Shown: positions 41,102 through 48,646 of the stretch, in pieces | Numbering within the stretch: the first letter of the stretch is position 1 | Layout: every line of letters starts with the position of its first letter | Source: Nitrosomonadaceae bacterium | GTDB lineage: Bacteria > Pseudomonadota > Gammaproteobacteria > Burkholderiales > Nitrosomonadaceae | Length of the DNA stretch: 59,109 nt | Direction: 5' to 3' | Assembly (NCBI GenBank): GCA_014237605.1 | Contig: JAAZZR010000004.1 | Location: 1-59,109, forward strand | Notes under the pieces: generated by a model | Told to the model about the DNA's origin: nothing | Databases searched by the model: none | The model's input: only the letters and a program-made list of their open reading frames with translations | Translations under genes and position numbers: made by a program

Positions 41102-42352
41102 TCAATGACTTCGAAGTTTAATATCTAACGCTTTAAGTTTGCGATAAAGGTGCGTTCGTTCTAGGCCGGCCCGTTCTGCTACTCGAGTCATGTTGCCCTC
41201 TTCATGATCTATGAGTTGCTCAAAATACGATTTCTCAAAAATATCGCGGGCCTCTCGTAAAGTCATGTTAATAGGGGCGTTCTGAACTGCTTGTCCCGGC
41301 ATTGGTGCTCCAAGAATTCTTTTCACGTCATCTGCTGAAATTTCTTTTCCGGTGCAGGTTAGACCCAAAGAGCGTACCGTTCCGGTAAGTTGCACAAGAT
41401 TGCCAGGCCAATCATAGTTGCGTAAAGCATTAAGTGCCGCAGTGTTAAATTGTCGAATAGATGCGTCACCTGATTCAATACAATGCGAGAGAATTTGGTT
41501 CGCAAGTTCAGGAATATCTTCTTTGTGTTCTTTTAGCGCAGGGACATTTATACAAAGACCGCTTAAAATTTCATACAATTTCGGCTCAAATTTACCTTGA
41601 GCTGTTAGCTGTGTTAGTGGCAGGGAGCTTGCACATACAAGTCGAACATTGTATGTATCTAGTTTACTTAGTAGTTTTAGTAAACCATTTTGTTCTAACC
41701 TATTTAAGTTGCCAATTTCTTTTAGGAATAATAGTCCATCTCTTGCTTTTTCAAGTAAATCAGACGGAGAGTCTGACAGTAATATGCACGTATCAGGTTC
41801 TATCCATGGCGTGTTATGGCAATGGAGGAAATGAGCACATAACTCTGTTCCTGCTCCCTGTTCTCCGGTAAGTAGTAATGGAGTTTTTAGATTAGAAATC
41901 TGTTCTAGTCTTTTTCTTAGATCTGTTATTAATGGTCCTTTTCCAAGACTGGCAAGTGAGAGGGTTGAGGAGAACTTGCTCTGACCTGCGCGTAATGCCT
42001 GCGCTACTGTATTTAATAGCATTTGCAATGGCACCGGTTTTTCTAGGTAACCAAAAGCTCCTATACGGGTTGCCTCAACTGCAGTTGCGATAGTGCCATG
42101 TCCTGACATTACTATTACAGGCATTGTCAGTAGCCCATTACTTGCCCATTCTTTTAGTAGGGTGACGCCGTCTGTGTCTGGCATCCAAATATCAAGTAGC
42201 ACCAGATCAGGGCGTGATTTGTTTCGCCAGATACGCGCTTGCTCAGCACTTTCTGCTAATGTTACATGGTAACCCTCATCACGCAATATTTCTGATAGTA
42301 GTTCACGTATGCCAATTTCATCATCGACAACTAGTATTGTATTATTTGTCAT
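41102..42352 (-). CDS. ntrX: NtrX-like response regulator with degenerate AAA+ domain
   Basis: 416 residues: receiver domain (Asp54 in LVLLDIWMPDTDG; Lys105), a central region corresponding to a sigma-54-activator AAA+ domain, and a Fis-type DNA-binding helix-turn-helix (MTRVAERAGLERTHLYRKLKAL). The central domain lacks the GAFTGA loop, Walker A reads GEQGAGTE with Thr169 where Lys is needed, and Walker B reads LLFLKEIG with Lys instead of Asp. It is therefore unlikely to hydrolyse ATP or drive sigma-54 and more likely acts as a sigma-70 regulator or repressor. NtrY is encoded directly upstream. Confidence 0.9.
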   Translation of the reverse strand: MTNNTILVVDDEIGIRELLSEILRDEGYHVTLAESAEQARIWRNKSRPDLVLLDIWMPDTDGVTLLKEWASNGLLTMPVIVMSGHGTIATAVEATRIGAFGYLEKPVPLQMLLNTVAQALRAGQSKFSSTLSLASLGKGPLITDLRKRLEQISNLKTPLLLTGEQGAGTELCAHFLHCHNTPWIEPDTCILLSDSPSDLLEKARDGLLFLKEIGNLNRLEQNGLLKLLSKLDTYNVRLVCASSLPLTQLTAQGKFEPKLYEILSGLCINVPALKEHKEDIPELANQILSHCIESGDASIRQFNTAALNALRNYDWPGNLVQLTGTVRSLGLTCTGKEISADDVKRILGAPMPGQAVQNAPINMTLREARDIFEKSYFEQLIDHEEGNMTRVAERAGLERTHLYRKLKALDIKLRSH

Positions 42353-42401
42353 AATTATAAATTTTATTTTTTACATTGTATGTAATGAGATATTTAATTG
42401 A

Positions 42402-44576
42402 TTAAGTTATCTCACGGGTAATAGTTGAATCATTTTCAGAAATAGCTGGTAGGGTAATAGCAATATAGGCGCCATGTGGCTGAATATTTTCAATTTTAAT
42501 TGTTCCATTGTGCTCTTCTACAATCTTTTTTACTATTGGTAAGCCTAATCCCGTGCCTTTAATTTTAGTAGTAACGTATGGTTCAAATGCACGCATTATG
42601 ACGTGATCAGGGAAGCCCTTGCCATTGTCACTTAGACTAAGGCATATTCCGTCTTGCACTACTTTTGTGCTTACAGTAATGATTGGCTCTGGAATATCAA
42701 TCAGAGTATCTTGGGAGTTTTGCAGAAGATTATGAATAACTTGACGCAATCTTGTTGAGTCTCCTTTAATAGGCGGTAAATTAGGGGTTAAAGCTAAGCG
42801 TATATAAGAGTGTAACGTACCTTCAGTAGTGCTTGTTGTTTCATATAGCTCCAATACTTCCTGTATTAGTTTATTGAGGTCTAGCAAGTTTAGTTTTAGT
42901 TTTGGTTCACGTGCATATTGGCTAAATTCGTTTACCATCGTCTTCAATGCTGCCACTTGATTTACGATTGTTTCAGTTGATTTTCTCAGAATTTCTGAAT
43001 CCTGCGGGTTCAGTTTTTTGGATAATTTATGTTGTACTCGTTCAGCACTAAGTTGTATTGGTGTAAGGGGATTCTTGATTTCATGAGCCAGACGCCTCGC
43101 GACCTCTCCCCATGCAGCAGTACGTTGTGCTTGAAGCAAATTAGTAATATCGTCAAAAACAACGACACCACCACCACCTGAAACATGTGGAAGGCGTGTT
43201 CCGCGCAAGAGAAGAACTTGGCTTATGCCATCGATGTTGCGCTCTATTTGGCATTGCCATTCTCCGGTTTTGCCTGACTGAAATCCTTCACGGATTCCGT
43301 TCTCAAGAGCACGAAGTGGGGGCTTTTGGCTCGCACATTCCTCCATAGTGAATCCTTCGAGATCGGCCAAAGGAATTTTTAAGATATATTCAGCGCTTAG
43401 ATTTGTAGTACGCATACGTAAACTCTCATCAAATACAAGGACGCCTGATGAGAGATTGGCTAGAATATTCTCTAAATAAGCCCTAGCACTTTCAACCTCA
43501 TGCTGATTACGCTGTGATTCTGTACGCGCTTCTTCTAGTTGATGGGTCATGAGATTGAATGATTCAGTTAGTACACCTAATTCATCATTACTTTGTATCG
43601 GATGCCTTCTGCTAAAGTCCCCCTGAGCTACCGCGCGGGTGCCTTCTGCTAGCATGCCTAACGGTGCACTGAGTCGCTCACTAATAAAGAAAGCAGCAGC
43701 TAGTGCAGAAAAAAGCGAGAGTAACAGTACCAGAGTTAATGTTACTCCATAGAGCCTTTTCAGGCCGTGGCGTGATAATGACAGTTCTTCATAATCACGA
43801 TATATTGTTTGAACTATTTCCGCATCTTCTGCTAGTTGCTTTGGCACTGGTTGCAACAACTGCAAAATTCGAATACCACTTTCATGTTTAAGAACATTTA
43901 CCGGGACTGGTTCAACTACACGTAAATATAAGCCTTTCCCTGGTATGAACTCAACAGCACTATAGGCCTCTTGTATTCTAACTTGTCGCATCACTTCAGT
44001 ACTTGGCATTTCTGGAACTTCTGTGCCAGCGGTATCAGAGAATGCAATTACTCTGCCATCCTGATTAAATAGTGTTGCCTCTTGTACTTTTGACTGCTCT
44101 AAGAGTTGTTTTAGTTCTGGTAATGGTAGAGCGGATTGTCCAGATAGAGTAACGGCAGTGACCTGGGCATTCTTTCGTAGCTCTTCTAATAAATTATCTA
44201 ATGCGATTCGCCCAAGGTTTAATCCTCCTTCTAGTGCCTGATCAACTTTAACATCAAACCATGACTCGATACTTTTGCCAAGGAACTGTACTGATGCGCT
44301 GTATACTAATACACCTGGCAGAACAGCCATTAGAGAGAAAATGAGCAATAAACGTAATGCAAGCCTAGAGCCTAATACCTTTTTTTTAAGCCTGCGCCTG
44401 AGTCTCCAAATGAGATATCCAACTACTGTCATGAGAAGTAGTACGAAACCAACATTGAGCTGAATTAGAAGCTGATATTTTCGCTCAAAGAAGTCAGTAT
44501 CATCACCTGCAATTGCAAGCAAAAATAGCATTACCGCACTAATTAAAATAGCGCCAATAGTTATTATGTATTTCAC
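42402..44576 (-). CDS. ntrY: NtrY-like sensor histidine kinase
   Basis: 724 residues. Several N-terminal membrane helices (about 1-30, 35-58, 70-105), a periplasmic region, another helix (about 275-300), a HAMP domain, a PAS domain (LANLSSGVLVFDESL), the H-box RLAHEIKNPLTPIQLSAERV with the phosphorylated His, and the ATP-binding boxes (N-box VIHNLLQNSQD, SDNGKGFP, GTGLGLPIVKKI). Complete kinase. It sits 49 bases upstream of ntrX and downstream of the DUF4390 gene, a conserved order in betaproteobacteria. Confidence 0.94.
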   Translation of the reverse strand: MKYIITIGAILISAVMLFLLAIAGDDTDFFERKYQLLIQLNVGFVLLLMTVVGYLIWRLRRRLKKKVLGSRLALRLLLIFSLMAVLPGVLVYSASVQFLGKSIESWFDVKVDQALEGGLNLGRIALDNLLEELRKNAQVTAVTLSGQSALPLPELKQLLEQSKVQEATLFNQDGRVIAFSDTAGTEVPEMPSTEVMRQVRIQEAYSAVEFIPGKGLYLRVVEPVPVNVLKHESGIRILQLLQPVPKQLAEDAEIVQTIYRDYEELSLSRHGLKRLYGVTLTLVLLLSLFSALAAAFFISERLSAPLGMLAEGTRAVAQGDFSRRHPIQSNDELGVLTESFNLMTHQLEEARTESQRNQHEVESARAYLENILANLSSGVLVFDESLRMRTTNLSAEYILKIPLADLEGFTMEECASQKPPLRALENGIREGFQSGKTGEWQCQIERNIDGISQVLLLRGTRLPHVSGGGGVVVFDDITNLLQAQRTAAWGEVARRLAHEIKNPLTPIQLSAERVQHKLSKKLNPQDSEILRKSTETIVNQVAALKTMVNEFSQYAREPKLKLNLLDLNKLIQEVLELYETTSTTEGTLHSYIRLALTPNLPPIKGDSTRLRQVIHNLLQNSQDTLIDIPEPIITVSTKVVQDGICLSLSDNGKGFPDHVIMRAFEPYVTTKIKGTGLGLPIVKKIVEEHNGTIKIENIQPHGAYIAITLPAISENDSTITREIT

Positions 44577-44596
44577 GGTTTATCCTGAAGAATAAG

Positions 44597-44649
44597 CCTT
44601 TGCAAAGGGAATTTAAGTTTCCATTGTTGCCAGCCTGAACTTAAATTCC
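44597..44649. promoter_or_regulatory. Palindrome plus long inverted repeat upstream of ntrY
   Basis: CCTTTGCAAAGG at 44597-44608 is a perfect 12-base palindrome. It directly joins an inverted repeat with perfect 12-base arms (GGAATTTAAGTT at 44608-44619 and AACTTAAATTCC at 44638-44649) around an 18-base centre. Both lie in the 119 bases between the DUF4390 and ntrY genes. No T tract follows, so a DNA-binding site or mRNA structure is more likely than a terminator. Confidence 0.6.
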
Positions 44650-44695
44650 ATTCTTTTGAACCGAGTGCTTCCACCTGAAACGGTTTTGGCAGTCG

Positions 44696-45151
44696 CTACA
44701 AATCTAATCTCATACGCAATTTTGCTATATGCTCCTTATCTCGTATCAATTTTGAATTTGCTACGATAGGGCGGTCTCGTACGCGACTTAAGACACGTAA
44801 TGCCTCTTTTAGAGTACTAAAACTCTGATTTTGTAATCCACCGCTTAGACGGTATTGGCGTGTGAGCGCGTAGTAACTTAATGAATCTCGCTGTTTGCTC
44901 CGAGCGATTCTTTTATCAAACCAGTACCAGCGTGGACTTACTAATCTAAAGTCAGTTACAAAATAAAGTGCAATGCCTTTTTTGAGTGCCCTTTTTAAAG
45001 TAGGGTTTAACATTATCTCAATATCGGCATTGAATTGATAACCATCGTCAACGGCGTCTATTTCAACAAATTCTAATTTTATACTTTCTGCTTTGGCTGT
45101 GAAGGAAATTAATAGGAATAAAATCAGCAACATTGCTGTGGCCATACGCAT
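44696..45151 (-). CDS. DUF4390 protein (exported, unknown function)
   Basis: About 151 residues. A signal peptide (TAMLLILFLLISFTAKA) and a mature domain with the DUF4390 pattern: FNADIEIMLNPTLKRALKKG, FRLVSPRWYWFDKRI, SLSYYALTRQYRLS and a C-terminal VRDRPIVANSKLIRDKEH region. It sits between rsmB and ntrY as in other betaproteobacteria, and may be an accessory of the NtrYX system, though this is not shown. The start at 45151 (MRMATAML) gives a positively charged leader; the ATG at 45145 has a better-spaced AGG. The gene begins 17 bases after the rsmB stop. Confidence 0.8.
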   Translation of the reverse strand: MRMATAMLLILFLLISFTAKAESIKLEFVEIDAVDDGYQFNADIEIMLNPTLKRALKKGIALYFVTDFRLVSPRWYWFDKRIARSKQRDSLSYYALTRQYRLSGGLQNQSFSTLKEALRVLSRVRDRPIVANSKLIRDKEHIAKLRMRLDL

Positions 45152-45167
45152 TGCCTGCGCAATAGAG

Positions 45168-46445
45168 TTAGATTTTTTGTAGCAAGGTATAAAAGAAACC
45201 ATCATGCTGGGAACTCGGTAACAGTTGTCCGTCAAGAGCTTCAACCATAGGTAAGGGCACAATTCTAGCATCTGAATGATGAAGCAAAAATTCTTCAACC
45301 TGTAATTTATTTTCTTCAGAAAATATAGAACAGGTAACGTAGAGCAATTTACCATCTCTTGCTAGGGTCTGCCACAGGGCATTGAGTATTTTTTGTTGAA
45401 TAGAGCTAAATTGGACAATATCGCTCGGGCGGCGTAGCCATTTTATATCAGGATGACGGCGAACTACTCCCGATGCAGAGCAGGGCACATCAGCTAAAAT
45501 CCGATCAAATAATTTACCATCCCACCATTCTGTGGGGGCGGATGCATCACCGCAGACAATACGATATTTTTTGAAAGAAAGGCGTGTAAAATTTTGCTTA
45601 ACTAGGGCAAGTCGTGCGGGACTATTATCTAATGTAGTTAGGTCTATATCTGCCAATTCTAATAAATGCCCACTTTTTCCGCCAGGGGCGGCACAAGCAT
45701 CTAAAATACGCATCCCGTCATGTACATCTAAGAATTCTGCTGCTAATTGCGCACCTGCATCCTGAACTGAGACCATCCCTGCAGTGAATCCCGGCAGTTT
45801 TTCTACTGTTATTGAGTGTTCAAGAATGAGAGCATTGTTCGATGTTACCTGCGCACTAAAATTATGATCATTTAGTTGGCCCAGATACTCTAAAACGCCT
45901 ATTTTCTTTTGATTAACTCGAAGTGTCATGGGTGGTCGCTGATTACTTGCTTTTAGTACTGCGCTATAGTCTCTAGGGTATTGGTTGCGAAGTTTGTCTA
46001 TCCACCACTGCGGATGGGAATATTTTCCGACCTCTTTTGTATTCGCCGTTATTAGAAGAGTCTCTCGTTGCCGTATAAATTCACGTAGTACTGCATTAAT
46101 TAACCCTTTTGCACCTTTGCCATAGCTGAGGCTCAGGGATGCAGAGACGGCGTAGTTAACCACCGCATATGAAGCAGCCTTACTGTATTGCAGTTGATAT
46201 AGCCCTACCAGTAATAAGCATCGAACATCCTCTTTCTTTATGGGTTTCTTAAGTAACAAACTAAGTAACGTATCTAGCTGCCCATAGAATCGTAAAACAC
46301 CATAACTTATATCTTGAATAGCTCCGCGTTGTTGGTCTGATAGGGTATGGTGAGTACGCCATAATTCTTTCAAGACAACAGTCAGGCTGGCTCCAGCTAG
46401 AACTTTGCTCACTGCATCAGTAGCTATGATTTGAGTTTTAATCAT
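45168..46445 (-). CDS. rsmB: 16S rRNA (cytosine967-C5)-methyltransferase
   Basis: 425 residues. An N-terminal NusB-like domain (LSDQQRGAIQDISYGVLR) and a C-terminal SAM methyltransferase with motif I LDACAAPGGKSGHL, the catalytic motif IV DVPCSASGVVRRHPDIKWL and motif VI YVTCSIFSEENK. Methylates C967 of 16S rRNA. The start overlaps the fmt stop by four bases, an arrangement common to the fmt-rsmB unit. Confidence 0.95.
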   Translation of the reverse strand: MIKTQIIATDAVSKVLAGASLTVVLKELWRTHHTLSDQQRGAIQDISYGVLRFYGQLDTLLSLLLKKPIKKEDVRCLLLVGLYQLQYSKAASYAVVNYAVSASLSLSYGKGAKGLINAVLREFIRQRETLLITANTKEVGKYSHPQWWIDKLRNQYPRDYSAVLKASNQRPPMTLRVNQKKIGVLEYLGQLNDHNFSAQVTSNNALILEHSITVEKLPGFTAGMVSVQDAGAQLAAEFLDVHDGMRILDACAAPGGKSGHLLELADIDLTTLDNSPARLALVKQNFTRLSFKKYRIVCGDASAPTEWWDGKLFDRILADVPCSASGVVRRHPDIKWLRRPSDIVQFSSIQQKILNALWQTLARDGKLLYVTCSIFSEENKLQVEEFLLHHSDARIVPLPMVEALDGQLLPSSQHDGFFYTLLQKI

Positions 46446-47377
46446 CCTGCTGCTGTAAAATAATTACCGGGTTTTAATGAATATCCGGCAAGGAACTCAG
46501 CAGCGCTTAGTTTTTTGCCACCTGGTTTCTGTACTATTTCTAGCAATAGAGCATCTTTGCCACATGCAACGACTATGCCCTCCTGCTTGACCGATAGAAT
46601 CTCACCCGGCCTGCCTATAGCGTTGCTAATAGCCCTTGCTTGAAAAATTTTCAGAGGGAAGCCATCTATGACAGAATGTGCTACAGGATAGGGATTAAAT
46701 GCTCGTACGGCATAACTGATTTCCTCAGCATTCATTTGCCAATTAATTTTTGCTTCTATTTTTTCTAGTTTTGAGGCATAGCTTACATTTTCTTTAGTTT
46801 GTGGTACCGCTGTAATTTTTTCATTTTTTAAGAGGTGTAGAGTCGTAACAATACAGTTTGCACCGAGTATGGATAGTTTGTCGTATAGAGTATTAGCATT
46901 GTCATTATTTAGTATAGAAGTACTTCGTTGCAGTAATATGCCTCCAGTATCGAGACCGTGATCCATTTGCATGATGGTAATACCGGTTTCTTGTTCTCCC
47001 GCTAGAATTGCTCTTTGAATTGGCGCGGCTCCTCGCCAGCGTGGCAACAAAGAGGCATGGATATTTATACATCCAAGACGCGGAGTACTTAAAATGATTG
47101 AGGGTAAAATTAACCCGTAAGCCGCGACTACCATCACATCTGCACAGATCTTACTTAATTGCTCATATACTTCGGGTTGTTTAAGTGAATGTGGTTGTAA
47201 TAGGGCGATCTTGTGTTTTTGTGCTAGTAATTTAACAGCACTAGCATTTAATTTCATTCCTCTTCCAGCGGGACGATCAGGCTGAGTCAATACAAGCGCA
47301 ATCTCGTGTCCCTCGATTATTAGGGCTTCAAGTGCATGTGCAGCAAATTGTGGCGTACCTGCAAAAATAATCTTCAT
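46442..47377 (-). CDS. fmt: Methionyl-tRNA formyltransferase
   Basis: 311 residues. Formylates initiator Met-tRNA using 10-formyl-THF. Seen: IIFAGTPQFAAHALEALI at the start, the INIHASLLPRWRGAAPIQ signature (catalytic Asn/His), MDHGLDTGGILL (Asp), and the small C-terminal OB-like domain (about 205-311). Part of the def-fmt-rsmB translation unit on the minus strand. Confidence 0.96.
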   Translation of the reverse strand: MKIIFAGTPQFAAHALEALIIEGHEIALVLTQPDRPAGRGMKLNASAVKLLAQKHKIALLQPHSLKQPEVYEQLSKICADVMVVAAYGLILPSIILSTPRLGCINIHASLLPRWRGAAPIQRAILAGEQETGITIMQMDHGLDTGGILLQRSTSILNNDNANTLYDKLSILGANCIVTTLHLLKNEKITAVPQTKENVSYASKLEKIEAKINWQMNAEEISYAVRAFNPYPVAHSVIDGFPLKIFQARAISNAIGRPGEILSVKQEGIVVACGKDALLLEIVQKPGGKKLSAAEFLAGYSLKPGNYFTAAG

Positions 47378-47491
47378 GATTACCTGCTTTAGATGCCATT
47401 AAGTATTTTATTTGTGTCAGAGAATTTCATAAGACATATATTTTTTTAAAGTGGCTTAATTGTTCATAGGAAATAAAAGATAAATAATCGG

Positions 47492-47995
47492 TTACATTAT
47501 ATTTCGTTGTTGTTTTTTTATTTTTCCAAGAATCCTCGTCTGTTTTAACTGTGACAAATACTCAACGAACACTTTACCTATGAGATGATCCATTTCATGT
47601 TGAATGCAGACAGCCAGCAATCCATTTGCCTCAAGCACATACTGATCTCCATGGATATTCAATGCTTTAACCAAGACATAATCAGCTCGCCGTACTTTTG
47701 CAAATACTTCCGGGACTGACAGGCAGCCTTCCTCAGTATCAGATACTCCAGAAGAAGATGTGATTTCCGGATTGATTAATACCTGCAACTGATCGTGGGT
47801 ATCAGATACATCAATTACAATCACGCGCTGGTGGACATCTACCTGTGTTGCTGCTAAACCAATGCCAGGGGCGGCATACATGGTTTCTGCCATGTTGTGA
47901 ACCAAAGTTCTGGTCTCATCAGTTACTTCTGGTACTTTAGCTGCAACCCTATGCAGTCGTTCATCTGGGTATCGCAATATTTTTAGAAGAGCCAT
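47492..47995 (-). CDS. def: Peptide deformylase
   Basis: 167 residues, removes the N-formyl group from nascent chains. All three metallo-motifs are intact: GIGLAATQV (GxGxAAxQ), EEGCLSVPE (Cys ligand) and [12 protein letters not shown] (HExxH). Upstream, a 651-base gap precedes topB with no gene. Confidence 0.96.
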   Translation of the reverse strand: MALLKILRYPDERLHRVAAKVPEVTDETRTLVHNMAETMYAAPGIGLAATQVDVHQRVIVIDVSDTHDQLQVLINPEITSSSGVSDTEEGCLSVPEVFAKVRRADYVLVKALNIHGDQYVLEANGLLAVCIQHEMDHLIGKVFVEYLSQLKQTRILGKIKKQQRNIM

Positions 47996-48157
47996 AAAAG
48001 AATATTAATTTAGAATCTTAAGCTTAATGGATTAAATACAAGGCTCAAGAAAAATTGTCCTATTTTTTTATATAAATTAGCCGATAGCCAACTCTAATAA
48101 GTCAGTTAGAATTATTATTTCCGAAAGATCTATCACTTTCAGTAATTGAGGAGGCTC

Positions 48158-48211
48158 GTGCATAATTCTATTATATCTGTGATTTTGTTTGTGAGTTTAC
48201 TTTATAGCTAG
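48158..48211 (+). pseudogene. Signal-peptide-like 17-codon frame, possible relic of the LysM gene
   Basis: GTG at 48158 follows GAGGAGG (three-base spacing) and encodes MHNSIISVILFVSLLYS before a TAG. A hydrophobic signal-peptide-like core divergent from def matches where a LysM-domain protein usually starts. No LysM sequence follows in any frame, so the identification rests on position and leader character only. Confidence 0.3.
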
Positions 48212-48574
48212 AAGTAAATTCAACTTATACAATTAACGTTGAGTCGCATAGAAAGCGTTTCATCATTTCGTTGCTGCCCTTAAAATTAGAGTCTTTAGTT
48301 TGCTCCTAACAATGGCTACTTTAGCGCTTTAGGTAGAATGTGATTATATTGCGACAATAACTGTGGCACCCAGAGTGGTCTTGAGTTGTTTTTTGCAGTT
48401 GCTTGACTGAAGTAACGGTATCCGCCATGCTTATTATGTTCAAATTAAATTTATCATAGTCAAGAATTAGTATACTAAATCAGTTTTCCTACTGATGTAA
48501 TCAATTGAAATACGTAAGTTTAATTTGAAGATAATCCAGCTCATTTTATATTTAACTGAATATTTAAGATATTT

Positions 48575-48598
48575 ATTATGGTAGTCTCCCACCATAAT
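48575..48598. promoter_or_regulatory. Inverted repeat upstream of topB
   Basis: ATTATGGT (48575-48582) and ACCATAAT (48591-48598), perfect 8-base arms around AGTCTCCC, 48 bases before the topB start. It could be an operator; function is not known. Confidence 0.3.
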
Positions 48599-48646
48599 TC
48601 TGAAATCATTTTTTGATTATATAAAACTAATTTACAAGAGAGTCCT

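Larger units (their letters stand above)
47996..48646. other. Long gene-poor interval between def and topB
   Basis: No reading frame above 60 codons and no family match are seen in 651 bases. It contains a 17-codon GTG-initiated signal-peptide-like frame at 48158-48211 and an 8-base inverted repeat at 48575-48598. In many betaproteobacteria, lysM, dprA and smg genes lie between def and topB (from memory); here they are absent or eroded beyond recognition. Confidence 0.5.

Noticed and set aside
41461-41871. 136-codon frame antisense to ntrX
   Set aside because: Shadow frame in a coding region; Leu-rich low-complexity translation with no signal or domain.
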